DNA of 7,656 bases from contig JAJZGH010000229.1 in the NCBI GenBank assembly GCA_021798635.1, positions 1-7,656 of the forward strand, in the 5' to 3' direction. Each line of letters begins with the position of its first letter. The first letter of the stretch is position 1. Source of the stretch: Planctomycetota bacterium. Lineage in GTDB: Bacteria; Planctomycetota; Phycisphaerae; WQYP01. Below are positions 1-6,473 of the stretch, in pieces. The translations under genes were made by a program, and so were the position numbers. The notes under the pieces were generated by a model, which worked only from the letters and a program-made list of their open reading frames with translations, searched no databases and had not been told where the DNA came from.

Positions 1-785
1 GAAGCCACTATCTGTCGCTCTGGTTTGCGGACGGGATCAATTATCCGGGGCAATCGGATATTATTGCGCGAAAACATTGGGCCGCCCAGGTACTTAAGCA
101 AATTCACGGCCAGATGCCCCATGGCATGACCATGCTGGTGGAATATAAGCCCTTTGAGCCGGCATTTTATGCCACGGATATTGCGGACTGGGGAATGGCG
201 GCACATTTCGCCCGTGCCGCAGGCCCGCGGGCCAAGGTACTGGTGGATACCGGCCACCATTATCAATCGACGAATATTGAACAGATCGTCGCGTGGCTGC
301 TGGATGAAAATCTCCTGGGCGGATTTCACTTCAATGATCGCAAATATGCCGATGATGATCTGACCATGGGATCCATTGATCCGTATCAGATTTTTCGGAT
401 ATTCCATGAAATAGAAAATCATCGTTTTCGAACCGGGGCATTGCCGCCGATTGCCTATATGGTGGATCAGAGCCACAACCTCAAGCCCAAGATTGAAGCA
501 ATGATCCAAACCGTGGATATAGCTCAACAGCTTTATATGAAAGCGTGTCTGGTGGATCGCAAGGCGCTGGCGGGATCGCAAGCACGCGAAGATCTGGTGC
601 AAAGCGAAAATATTTTGCGTGAGGCGTTTTTCGCTGATGTCCGCCCGCTGCTTGCGGATTGGCGCAAAGCGCGTCATCTGCCGGCAGATCCCCTGGAGGC
701 TCACCGCCGCAGCGGCTATGAGGCCAAAGTGGCGGCGGAGCGTCGGAAAAAATATGGTTCCAAAGGCGGCGGCGGCTACGCCTGA
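1..785 (+). CDS. rhaI: L-rhamnose isomerase, P. stutzeri type (5'-partial)
   Basis: Metal-dependent TIM-barrel isomerase that converts L-rhamnose to L-rhamnulose in the cytoplasm, the first step of rhamnose catabolism; members of this subtype also act on other aldoses. The reading frame is open from the left edge (first full codon at base 3) and gives 260 residues. Set against my memory of the Pseudomonas stutzeri enzyme (about 430 residues), the visible part fits residues 173 onward without gaps. Trp179 lies in SLWFADG, Glu219 in EYKPFEP, Asp254 and His257 in VDTGHH, and His281, Asp289 and Asp291 in the GFHFNDRKYADDD stretch. Asp327 lies in VDQSHN. These are the two metal sites and the substrate pocket, so the enzyme should be active. 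About 170 N-terminal residues lie outside the window. The tail ends in a short glycine run (GGGGYA). The next gene follows on the same strand after about 50 bases, so the two may be cotranscribed. The family call is firm; the exact physiological sugar is inferred. Confidence 0.93.
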   Translation, partial: SHYLSLWFADGINYPGQSDIIARKHWAAQVLKQIHGQMPHGMTMLVEYKPFEPAFYATDIADWGMAAHFARAAGPRAKVLVDTGHHYQSTNIEQIVAWLLDENLLGGFHFNDRKYADDDLTMGSIDPYQIFRIFHEIENHRFRTGALPPIAYMVDQSHNLKPKIEAMIQTVDIAQQLYMKACLVDRKALAGSQAREDLVQSENILREAFFADVRPLLADWRKARHLPADPLEAHRRSGYEAKVAAERRKKYGSKGGGGYA

Positions 786-835
786 ATTTGCTCCACGCCT
801 TTCCGTGACTGTATTTGCTTGACGGAACCCTTGCC

Positions 836-1237
836 ATGTCTGAAACAATTTCGTCGCAGGGACTTTTCAGCACGTGGTCCGACAGAACATGGTTGCGTTT
901 GGCGTGGCCGGCCGGGGGATTATCCGGTTTGAGTTTTATCGCGGGTGCTAAGCTACTGCTAACTTCTCCCGGAAATATTCTCAATGGGACAGCCATAAAT
1001 GGCGGCGTTCTGGTATTAGCCTGTATCGCAACCTTGAGCGGCGGGGCGGCTATTTACAGCTTTAATCGGTATGCGACCCTGCACGCGGACGTGCAGTTCA
1101 TCGCCCAGTGGACTAATTTATTATGCCGGGTGTTGGCGATCGTGGAACTGCTTTCGTTTGCGGCGGTGCTGGCCTGGCTCATACTTCACTTCATCGGCGT
1201 ACCGCCTATTCGGCATTTCCACCATTTTCACTATTGA
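836..1237 (+). CDS. small three-helix membrane protein with His-rich C-terminus, function unknown
   Basis: I do not recognise the family. From ATG 836 the product is 133 residues with three hydrophobic segments, at about 22-42, 54-76 and 95-122. Short polar stretches separate them (SFNRYATLHADVQFIAQWTN between helices 2 and 3). The protein ends in PPIRHFHHFHY, which places four histidines in the last seven residues. An in-frame TTG at 815 would add seven residues (MLDGTLA). I prefer ATG 836 because a weak purine patch (GGA at 824-826) stands in front of it, while nothing resembling a ribosome site precedes the TTG. The gene starts about 50 bases after the rhamnose isomerase stop with no visible terminator between, so cotranscription is plausible, but a role in sugar metabolism is only a guess. 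Steady codon use and the clear helix pattern support a real gene. The 171-residue frame on the opposite strand (996-481) lacks such features. Confidence 0.72.
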   Translation: MSETISSQGLFSTWSDRTWLRLAWPAGGLSGLSFIAGAKLLLTSPGNILNGTAINGGVLVLACIATLSGGAAIYSFNRYATLHADVQFIAQWTNLLCRVLAIVELLSFAAVLAWLILHFIGVPPIRHFHHFHY

Positions 1238-1465
1238 AAGCATCATTTACCCCCGTGTGACCGGACGCGAATGTTAATTTTGCGTGTGGCTGGTGCAGGG
1301 CGTTGAGAACATTTCCCCGGTTGCATGGTTTATCGAATCATCAGCGCCGTCTTCATGAAGTGCTAACAATTCCGGGGATAATACCGGTTCTTCGTGGTTG
1401 TGTCGCGGCAGAGTTGCCAATCGCTGCTGCGGTTATTTTGAGGCTCTTTTTAAGGAGATCAGGTT
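1238..1465 (+). promoter_or_regulatory. porin upstream region with two symmetric elements
   Basis: This spacer holds no convincing gene. It contains a perfect 10-base palindrome, CTTCATGAAG, at 1351-1360. It also contains a 7-base inverted repeat, TCCCCGG (1314-1320) and CCGGGGA (1372-1378), that encloses the palindrome. A GATAAT hexamer at 1377-1382 could be a -10 box, but no good -35 box stands 16-18 bases before it; the palindrome occupies that position, which would suit a regulated promoter. The promoter of the porin is very probably somewhere here, but its exact place is not established. Confidence 0.35.
1452..1458 (+). promoter_or_regulatory. ribosome binding site of the porin gene
   Basis: AAGGAGA lies seven bases before ATG 1466. 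It is the strongest Shine-Dalgarno sequence in the window. It fixes the porin start at 1466 rather than at the in-frame ATG at 1478. Confidence 0.85.
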
Positions 1466-2917
1466 ATGGACGTATGGATGGGCAAACTATCAAATCAATT
1501 CACCAAGCGGGCCTTTGTGGCGGCGCTGGTGGCAGGTGCCAGTCTGGCTGGATCGGCTATGGGCGCGGCAGCCGTCGCACCGGCAGCCGCCGGCACGATG
1601 ACGCCTGCACAGGTACAGGCGGAATTACAGTCACTTCAGGCTCAGGTGGCGACACTCAAAGCCAAAGAACAGAAAACCAATGACAGCGTGGAAAACGCCG
1701 CGCAGGTCAAGGCGATTGTTCAGGAAGTGTTGAACAATTCCAAATCCCAATCGCAATATATGGATCACCAGCTCCAAGCCGGCTATGACGGTGGTTTTTT
1801 TATCCGCACCCCCAATAAAGCGTTCACCTTGACCATCAACGGCTATCTGCAGTTCCGTTACAGTTATGCCGGGGCCGAAGGGCACGCACCGAACACCAAT
1901 TACAATACCAGCGGATTTAATTTCCGCCGGGCACGCCTGATTCTGTCCGGAAATGTGTTCAAGAATTTTATCTATTGCATTTCCGGTGATTTCCAAACTG
2001 GAATCTCTAACGCAACCGTTGGCAACAACAACGCTTTTGCCATTCTTGATACCTGGGCCGGCTATAAATTCAGCCCAGTTGTTATCGTGCGGGCAGGGTC
2101 CATGCTGGTTCCCTTTACCCATGTCGAATATTTCTCATCGGGAACAGAATTCCCGGATTTTGCGGTTGCTGAAGCCCCGTTTGATCCGGTGCGTTCTGAC
2201 GCCGTTGATCTGGAAGGGCAGATTGTCCCCCACACGTTCAATTACGAGCTTCAGATGAACAATGGCTCAACCTCGCAGGACAACGGCAATGTTGGCCCCG
2301 GTGGCCACTTTGGCAATCGTCCAGCCGTCTATGGTCGAGTCAATTTCGCCCAGGGCGGACATATTTCCGATTTTAATGATTCACCGGACATTGAATGGCA
2401 TAAGCACCTGGCCTGGTTAATCGGTGCAGCCGCCGGGTATGAATCACAGAATCCGTTTGCTTCCTTTACCCCGGGCAGCACGACCGCTCCTGCGGGCATC
2501 GGTACCTTAAATGGCAATTTGACGCGATTCACGGTTGACGGGCATGCCAAATACCGCGGGTTCGCGTTCAATAGCGCCTTATATGCCCAGAACATTGATG
2601 CTGCTCCCGGAACAAGTCTGGTAGGTACCGGACACAGTTCCTTGTTTGAAACCGGTTATTACCTTGAAGCGGGCTATTTTCTGGTCCCTCACAAATGGGA
2701 AATCGCCGGACGATATGGTGAGCTTATGTACAATCGCACCAACCAGCACCAGTACGAGGCCACCGGTGGCGTGAATTATTACATCTTTGGCGAAAATGCC
2801 AAAATTCAAGCTGCGGTAACGTATGTGCAGGATGCCCAGTACACCAATTCCAATTTGGGAACCACAGCCGGCTCGAATGACTGGATCGGCCAGATTCAGT
2901 TCCAGTTCAAGTTCTAA
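1466..2917 (+). CDS. outer-membrane porin, phosphate-selective porin (OprO/OprP)-like, with N-terminal coiled coil
   Basis: A 483-residue beta-barrel porin. The N-terminus carries a signal peptide: Lys14-Arg15, a hydrophobic core at about 16-31, and likely cleavage after the small residues near 33-36. Residues 45-95 are rich in Gln, Ala and charged residues in heptad-like order (PAQVQAELQSLQAQVATLKA), a predicted coiled coil that may contact the periplasm or peptidoglycan. From about residue 105 onward come repeated amphipathic strands with aromatic girdles, such as FTLTINGYLQFRYSY, GFNFRRARLILSGNVF and AGYKFSPVVIVRAGSM. The chain ends in IGQIQFQFKF, with the terminal Phe expected for recognition by the Bam complex. 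Layout and length resemble Porin_O_P family proteins, which have diverse substrates in planctomycetes and related groups, so phosphate selectivity cannot be assumed. It is preceded by a strong ribosome site and followed by an intrinsic terminator. It is probably its own transcription unit, since 228 non-coding bases separate it from the previous gene. Confidence 0.85.
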   Translation: MDVWMGKLSNQFTKRAFVAALVAGASLAGSAMGAAAVAPAAAGTMTPAQVQAELQSLQAQVATLKAKEQKTNDSVENAAQVKAIVQEVLNNSKSQSQYMDHQLQAGYDGGFFIRTPNKAFTLTINGYLQFRYSYAGAEGHAPNTNYNTSGFNFRRARLILSGNVFKNFIYCISGDFQTGISNATVGNNNAFAILDTWAGYKFSPVVIVRAGSMLVPFTHVEYFSSGTEFPDFAVAEAPFDPVRSDAVDLEGQIVPHTFNYELQMNNGSTSQDNGNVGPGGHFGNRPAVYGRVNFAQGGHISDFNDSPDIEWHKHLAWLIGAAAGYESQNPFASFTPGSTTAPAGIGTLNGNLTRFTVDGHAKYRGFAFNSALYAQNIDAAPGTSLVGTGHSSLFETGYYLEAGYFLVPHKWEIAGRYGELMYNRTNQHQYEATGGVNYYIFGENAKIQAAVTYVQDAQYTNSNLGTTAGSNDWIGQIQFQFKF

Positions 2918-2953
2918 CCCAATTTGGGGTAAGGAAATCCTCTATTCCGCTTG

Positions 2954-2992
2954 GCGCGGGGCTTGGCGTAATACCAAGCCCCGCGCTATTTT
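2954..2992 (+). terminator. intrinsic terminator of the porin gene
   Basis: The 13-base arms GCGCGGGGCTTGG (2954-2966) and CCAAGCCCCGCGC (2974-2986) are perfectly complementary around a seven-base loop, followed by TATTTT at 2987-2992. The stem is very GC-rich and starts 37 bases after the porin stop. On the opposite strand the stem is not followed by a T-run, so it acts mainly on + strand transcription. It may still hinder polymerase arriving from the convergent HNH gene. Confidence 0.92.
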
Positions 2993-3175
2993 GCGGGCGT
3001 AATGGTGGATTCAGTATTTGCAGTACATTCAGAATATGCCGTAGCCGCAGATGTGCAGCAGTGGACAGGTTTATCCGTCCAGCAAAATGGCAGCGCCAGC
3101 GATTCCAAAACCTTCGAGACTCCAGATTCCAAATTCCAGATTCTTGCAATTGTTTGCGAACTTGTGAAGCGGAAA

Positions 3176-3811
3176 CTATTTCAGTTCCACGCTCCAATAG
3201 GCGTGGTCAAGAAAATGCTTCCATGTGGCATATTTATCCGATTCCAGGCGGACATTGATCACCGGGTTGCGGCGTGGTTTAATCGGCGGCTTAAGCAGGT
3301 GCATACCGGCCTGGTGCGGCGTGCGACCGCCCTTGCGGGCATTGCAATAGACGCAGGCACATACCAGATTCTCCCAGATCGTTTTCCCGCCCAAAGCGCG
3401 CGGCACCACATGGTCCAGTGACAGTTCACTGGTTGGAAATTTGCGACGGCAATACTGGCACGCACCGTGGTCGCGGGCGTAAATATTGCGCCGATTAAGT
3501 TTTACATCCTGCCGCGGCAGGCGGTCATAACCCAGCAGACGAATAATGCGCGGCACCGCCAACTCATAACGCACGGTGCGGACAAAATCATGGGTATCGC
3601 GTTCAAACTGCGCTTTAAGCTGGGAAATTTCCGTCCAGGATTCTATGTCGTAGGAAAAATAGTTGCCGTTCTCAACGGAAATGACTTCCGCGATATTCTT
3701 ACACAACAGGGTGAAGGCGCGCCGGGCATTGACGACGCGCACGGCCATATACAGCCGGTTGAGCACCAGCACATTGCAGGACAAGCCGGAGGGTGGATAG
3801 GTTTCTGCCAC
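3176..3811 (-). CDS. HNH endonuclease family protein
   Basis: A 211-residue protein with a zinc-bound HNH (His-Me finger) nuclease domain in its C-terminal half. The first zinc pair is Cys118 and Cys121 (CQYC). The catalytic core is Asp133-His134 (LDHVVPRALGG). Next come Asn148 (WENLV) and the second zinc pair Cys153 and Cys156 (CVYC), followed by Asn157. All key residues are present, so nuclease activity is expected. The N-terminal half (VLVLNRLYMAV...RRAFTLLCKNIAEV) matches the lead-in domain of a stand-alone HNH family I know from planctomycetes, cyanobacteria and others, whose biological role is not settled. The start is GTG 3811, with GGAG eight bases upstream; a later ATG (residue 22) would cut into the conserved VLVLN block. 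No restriction, toxin, intron or phage gene is adjacent. It follows the BY-kinase gene on the same strand after 299 bases and converges with the porin. Confidence 0.88.
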   Translation of the reverse strand: MAETYPPSGLSCNVLVLNRLYMAVRVVNARRAFTLLCKNIAEVISVENGNYFSYDIESWTEISQLKAQFERDTHDFVRTVRYELAVPRIIRLLGYDRLPRQDVKLNRRNIYARDHGACQYCRRKFPTSELSLDHVVPRALGGKTIWENLVCACVYCNARKGGRTPHQAGMHLLKPPIKPRRNPVINVRLESDKYATWKHFLDHAYWSVELK

Positions 3812-4110
3812 GGCAAAAACTCCGAATCAGCATCGTTGGTCCTCCATGGCGGCATTCCGGCGAAAAAAGCGACAGGCTTTTCCAACCGGTGCCCGGCCAT
3901 TGCAACCGTAAATAGGGTAGCAATAGTCAGGAGTTCCAGCCCAACGTCTGATACATTGTCATCGCAAGGGGCATTCTGTTCAAGTGCCGCGAACCAACCA
4001 CCGGGTTATCACCACGGTGCTCGGTGACGCGATGCTCCCCCGATATGCCAAAAATCGTCCCGGCGCGTCGGGATCGCAGCCCGGCAATTACTCGGAAAGA
4101 CTCCTGGGTT
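3812..4110. other. 299-base spacer between HNH and BY-kinase genes
   Basis: No gene can be supported here. Frames that cross it on either strand overlap the neighbouring genes and show no recognisable domain. It holds two hairpins oriented for - strand termination: one at 4058-4073 (listed separately) and a weaker one at 3865-3881. The weaker one has AT-rich arms AAAAGC and GCTTTT around a five-base loop, with the T-run continuing on the - strand. The spacer must also carry any separate promoter for the HNH gene, but no strong pair of promoter boxes was found. Confidence 0.5.
4050..4073 (-). terminator. probable intrinsic terminator of the BY-kinase gene
   Basis: Read on the - strand, TCCCG (4073-4069), a six-base loop and CGGGA (4062-4058) form a GC-rich five-base stem. 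CGATTTTT (4057-4050) follows. It begins 38 bases after the BY-kinase stop. The stem is short and the T-run starts three bases late, so this is a moderate call. Confidence 0.5.
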
Positions 4111-6324
4111 TTATGCTCCCGGCAGCGTTTTGTCCGTCGGATGGGCCGTGGGTCCGGACCCCGCGTACTCGAAGAATGTACGGTAATTTTGCCGGAAGTA
4201 GCCCGCGCTGTAGGTCTGTGCAGCGTTAAGAACAATACCGATAAGATTCGCCCGCACTTGCCGCAGTTGTTCGCGGATACGCCCAACCGTGCCGCGGGTA
4301 ATCATCCCGGCCCGCAGGACCGCGATCACTCCATCGACGCGTGAAGCAAGATTAATGGAATCAGCTACAAATGTCAGCGGTGCACCGTCAAAAATGATCA
4401 TGTCAAATTGGGTTTTCATCTGCGCCAGAACATCCGGAAATGCCCGGTGATCGGTAAGTTCCGTCGGCAGTTTAGACCGTGATCCGCAACCTAGAACATG
4501 CAGGGCCGGTACTTCCGGTGACTGCGCAATGGCCTGGTCCAGCATGGCGCGGCCCGCCAGCACATCGGCTAAGCCGATTTCCGAAACAAATGGATAAACA
4601 CTTTGCAGTGTGGGGCGGTAGAAATTAGCGTCCACCAGCAGCACTTTCATATCGCTGATCGCAATGCTGTTAGCCAGATTGCTGGCCACGGTGCTGGCTC
4701 CGCCGCCCGGCGAGAAGCTCGCCACCAGCAGCGTTTGGATGGGCCGGTCAGACGCTGAGGCCGCCAGTCGTCCGCGAATTTGCCGGAATGACTCCGCAGT
4801 CATGGAGGCCGGGGAGTTGCGTACACTCATCATGGGGCTGCCGGATAACAGCGGGTCATCGGCATGATCGGGGATAAAGCCCAGCAGGGGCAGACGCATG
4901 ACGCCGGTGACATCGCGCGGGGTGTTAACACGGGTGTTGGTGACTTCCACCAGATAGGCCAATCCAAACGACAGCAGCAGTCCGAAAACCACGCCGCCAA
5001 TAAGGAAATGGTAAATCTTAGGGAAGGACATTTTCTTAGGTGCAATGGCGGAGTTTCGCAGTTGGACCTTGGATTCGTCAATGGTGCGTTGCAGATTCAT
5101 CATCGTGCTGCGATCAATGAGGTGATTGAGCAACTGCTGATTGGTTTTCAAATTGGCCAGGAGGCTGTCGTATTGTTGTACCGCAGCGTCCAGATCGTGC
5201 ACCAGTCGTTGTTCCTGCTGTACGCGGCGTTGCGTGGAGGCCAGCATGGCTTCGGCGGCCTGCATCCGAGTTTGAGCGGCCTGCTGCATTTGCAGTCTGG
5301 CCCGTACTGTGAGTTTCTGCTTGAGTTGATCAATTTGCCGCTGCAGGCTGGCTTCACGAATTTCCAAGGCGATCGTGCCACGATACCCGGCCCCCAGGGT
5401 TTTCCGGGAAACAACAATGGATTGCTTAAGGTCCAGAAGATTAAGCTGCAATTCCCGCAGGTTCGGATCATTATCGACAACCTGCTGCATTTCAGGGGAA
5501 AGCTGCAAGGTGTTGTTGGCCACCTGTGATTTAATCTGGCCGTAAGCCGCCTGTGCTTCCTTCGAGCTGATTTCAGAACGGATTTCAAACGTATTGAGGG
5601 TGGCCAGTGTGTTGGCCAAAACCGTATGCTGTTCAATGAGGCCGGGAACATCATGGGCGACGCGGAAGGTTTCCACGCGGGCTTGCAACGCTTCAACTTT
5701 CGCTTGCATGTTGGCTTCGGCTGCGGCCACGCTTCGCGCTTCGCGCGAAAGCTGCGATCGTTCCTGGTTGCGCACATAATTGAGATAAACGTTACTTACG
5801 GCATTGACCAGATCAGCCGTTTCGTGCCGGTGATGCCATGACAGGCTGACCTCGAACAAATTGGTGTGGGGAATAGGGGCCACATCCAGGTCTTTCCGCA
5901 GATAATCCATGGCATCTGAAGAATGGGCAATCAGCCAGGAGCTTTTTTCCGAAGGTACTTTGGAACTTTGCTGAAAGGCGTTGGTCTGCAGCGCGGTTTG
6001 CAGCACATCCGGGCTGCGGACCAGTACCACCTGACTGTTGATAAACCGGCTGACGCCGGCGTCGGCGGCGTAAAGATTGCTTTGCCTGGAGTTCAGGGGA
6101 TTGCGCAAATTGGGCCGCACTTCGAAAATCGAGTACGCAGTCCAGCGCGGGTCATACTGCCGGAACGCCAGGAACAAAGCTGCTCCGACAACAAGTCCCA
6201 GCAAGGTACCAATGAGAATCAGCCACTTATACCGGCGAAGGATATAACCCAGCTTAGGGCCGGTTGACAGGCTGTTTTGATCCGGCATTGATCCGGCCAG
6301 GGCAAGCGCGTTTGATTGCGTCAT
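4111..6324 (-). CDS. Wzz/BY-kinase polysaccharide co-polymerase with degenerate ATP site
   Basis: A 737-residue inner-membrane protein of the Wzc type, which controls chain length and export of capsule or exopolysaccharide. Helix 1 lies at about 34-54 and helix 2 at about 441-459. Between them is the periplasmic Wzz part with long coiled coils (about 190-400) and a Pro-containing APKKMSFPK stretch before helix 2. The cytoplasmic part resembles a bacterial tyrosine kinase: E511-x2-R514-x2-R517 (EX2RX2R, oligomerisation), Walker A-like SPGGGASTVA (538-547), Walker A'-like VLLVDANFYRP (561-571), Walker B-like MIIFDGAPL (642-650), and C-terminal tyrosines 705, 709, 714 and 720. The essential Walker A lysine (Lys540 in E. 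coli Wzc) is Ala543, and the second Walker A' Asp is Asn567; Asp565 and Asp646 remain. Kinase activity is therefore doubtful. I read these codons directly (GCC and AAT on the coding strand). The start is ATG 6324, with AGAGGGA five bases upstream. It has its own promoter and is separated from the TPR gene. Confidence 0.93.
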   Translation of the reverse strand: MTQSNALALAGSMPDQNSLSTGPKLGYILRRYKWLILIGTLLGLVVGAALFLAFRQYDPRWTAYSIFEVRPNLRNPLNSRQSNLYAADAGVSRFINSQVVLVRSPDVLQTALQTNAFQQSSKVPSEKSSWLIAHSSDAMDYLRKDLDVAPIPHTNLFEVSLSWHHRHETADLVNAVSNVYLNYVRNQERSQLSREARSVAAAEANMQAKVEALQARVETFRVAHDVPGLIEQHTVLANTLATLNTFEIRSEISSKEAQAAYGQIKSQVANNTLQLSPEMQQVVDNDPNLRELQLNLLDLKQSIVVSRKTLGAGYRGTIALEIREASLQRQIDQLKQKLTVRARLQMQQAAQTRMQAAEAMLASTQRRVQQEQRLVHDLDAAVQQYDSLLANLKTNQQLLNHLIDRSTMMNLQRTIDESKVQLRNSAIAPKKMSFPKIYHFLIGGVVFGLLLSFGLAYLVEVTNTRVNTPRDVTGVMRLPLLGFIPDHADDPLLSGSPMMSVRNSPASMTAESFRQIRGRLAASASDRPIQTLLVASFSPGGGASTVASNLANSIAISDMKVLLVDANFYRPTLQSVYPFVSEIGLADVLAGRAMLDQAIAQSPEVPALHVLGCGSRSKLPTELTDHRAFPDVLAQMKTQFDMIIFDGAPLTFVADSINLASRVDGVIAVLRAGMITRGTVGRIREQLRQVRANLIGIVLNAAQTYSAGYFRQNYRTFFEYAGSGPTAHPTDKTLPGA

Positions 6325-6394
6325 GGTATCCCTCTAAAAGGCTCAAGACGAAACTTACATACAACAGAACAGAGCCGAAGCGCTGTACTCTATC

Positions 6395-6422
6395 TTTATA
6401 CCCGGTTTTACGCCCGTGGCAA
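6395..6422 (-). promoter_or_regulatory. sigma70-like promoter of the BY-kinase gene
   Basis: On the - strand, TTGCCA (6422-6417) and TATAAA (6400-6395) are separated by 16 bases. Each matches five of six consensus positions. Transcription would start near 6388 and leave a leader of about 65 bases before ATG 6324. The use of a sigma70-type consensus in this organism is assumed. Confidence 0.6.
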
Positions 6423-6430
6423 GCGTAAAA
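6406..6430. promoter_or_regulatory. perfect inverted repeat over the -35 box, probable operator
   Basis: TTTTACGC (6406-6413) and GCGTAAAA (6423-6430) are exact reverse complements with a nine-base spacer, 25 bases in all. The spacer holds most or all of the proposed -35 box. Neither strand has a T-run directly after the repeat, so it does not look like a terminator. Size and symmetry suit a dimeric transcription factor acting as a repressor, but no such regulator is encoded in the window. Confidence 0.6.
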
Positions 6431-6443
6431 GGGAAGCTTCCTC

Positions 6444-6473
6444 AAAAAATGACGGCCTATAAAGCAATCCGTC
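6444..6473 (-). terminator. possible intrinsic terminator of the TPR gene
   Basis: On the - strand, GACGG (6473-6469) pairs with CCGTC (6455-6451) around a 13-base loop. One A and then six T (6449-6444) follow. It begins 55 bases after the TPR stop and lies just upstream of the BY-kinase promoter. The loop is large for a terminator, so this is tentative. Confidence 0.4.

Noticed and set aside
481..996. Open frame of 171 residues on the - strand across the end of rhaI and the membrane protein gene
   Set aside because: It overlaps two better-supported genes, has no recognisable domain, and its composition (Pro, Ser and Arg rich) is typical of an antisense shadow.
1303..1683. Open frame of 126 residues starting in the porin leader
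   Set aside because: It overlaps the porin start in another frame, lacks a ribosome site, and becomes Gly/Arg-rich where it reads the porin signal-peptide region out of frame.
3002..3421. Open frame of 139 residues on the + strand and a reverse frame at 2907-3197
   Set aside because: The first runs antisense into the conserved zinc region of the HNH gene; the second crosses the porin terminator. Neither has a ribosome site or a domain.
3865..3881. Hairpin AAAAGC/GCTTTT before the HNH gene as a riboswitch or attenuator
   Set aside because: The stem is short and AT-rich and no larger conserved RNA structure or alternative pairing could be seen. It is noted only as a weak terminator-like element.
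3955..3983. Promoter-like pair TTGAAC-17-GACAAT on the - strand before the HNH gene
   Set aside because: Each box matches only about four of six positions and it lies about 140 bases before the start codon. Matches of this quality are expected by chance in a spacer of this size.
3927..4286. Possible small gene on the - strand overlapping the end of the BY-kinase gene
   Set aside because: Half of it is an out-of-frame reading of the BY-kinase C-terminus, it crosses the terminator hairpin at 4058-4073, and the product is low-complexity and basic.
4864..5529. Open frame of 221 residues on the + strand
   Set aside because: It lies wholly antisense to the coiled-coil part of the BY-kinase gene. 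The Gln/Leu/Gly-rich product mirrors that coding strand and matches no family I know.
6432..6441. Perfect 10-base palindrome GGAAGCTTCC next to the proposed operator
   Set aside because: It has no loop for a hairpin, no T-run in the right place, and no clear position relative to the promoter boxes. It could be a second binding site but a single palindrome of this length is weak evidence.
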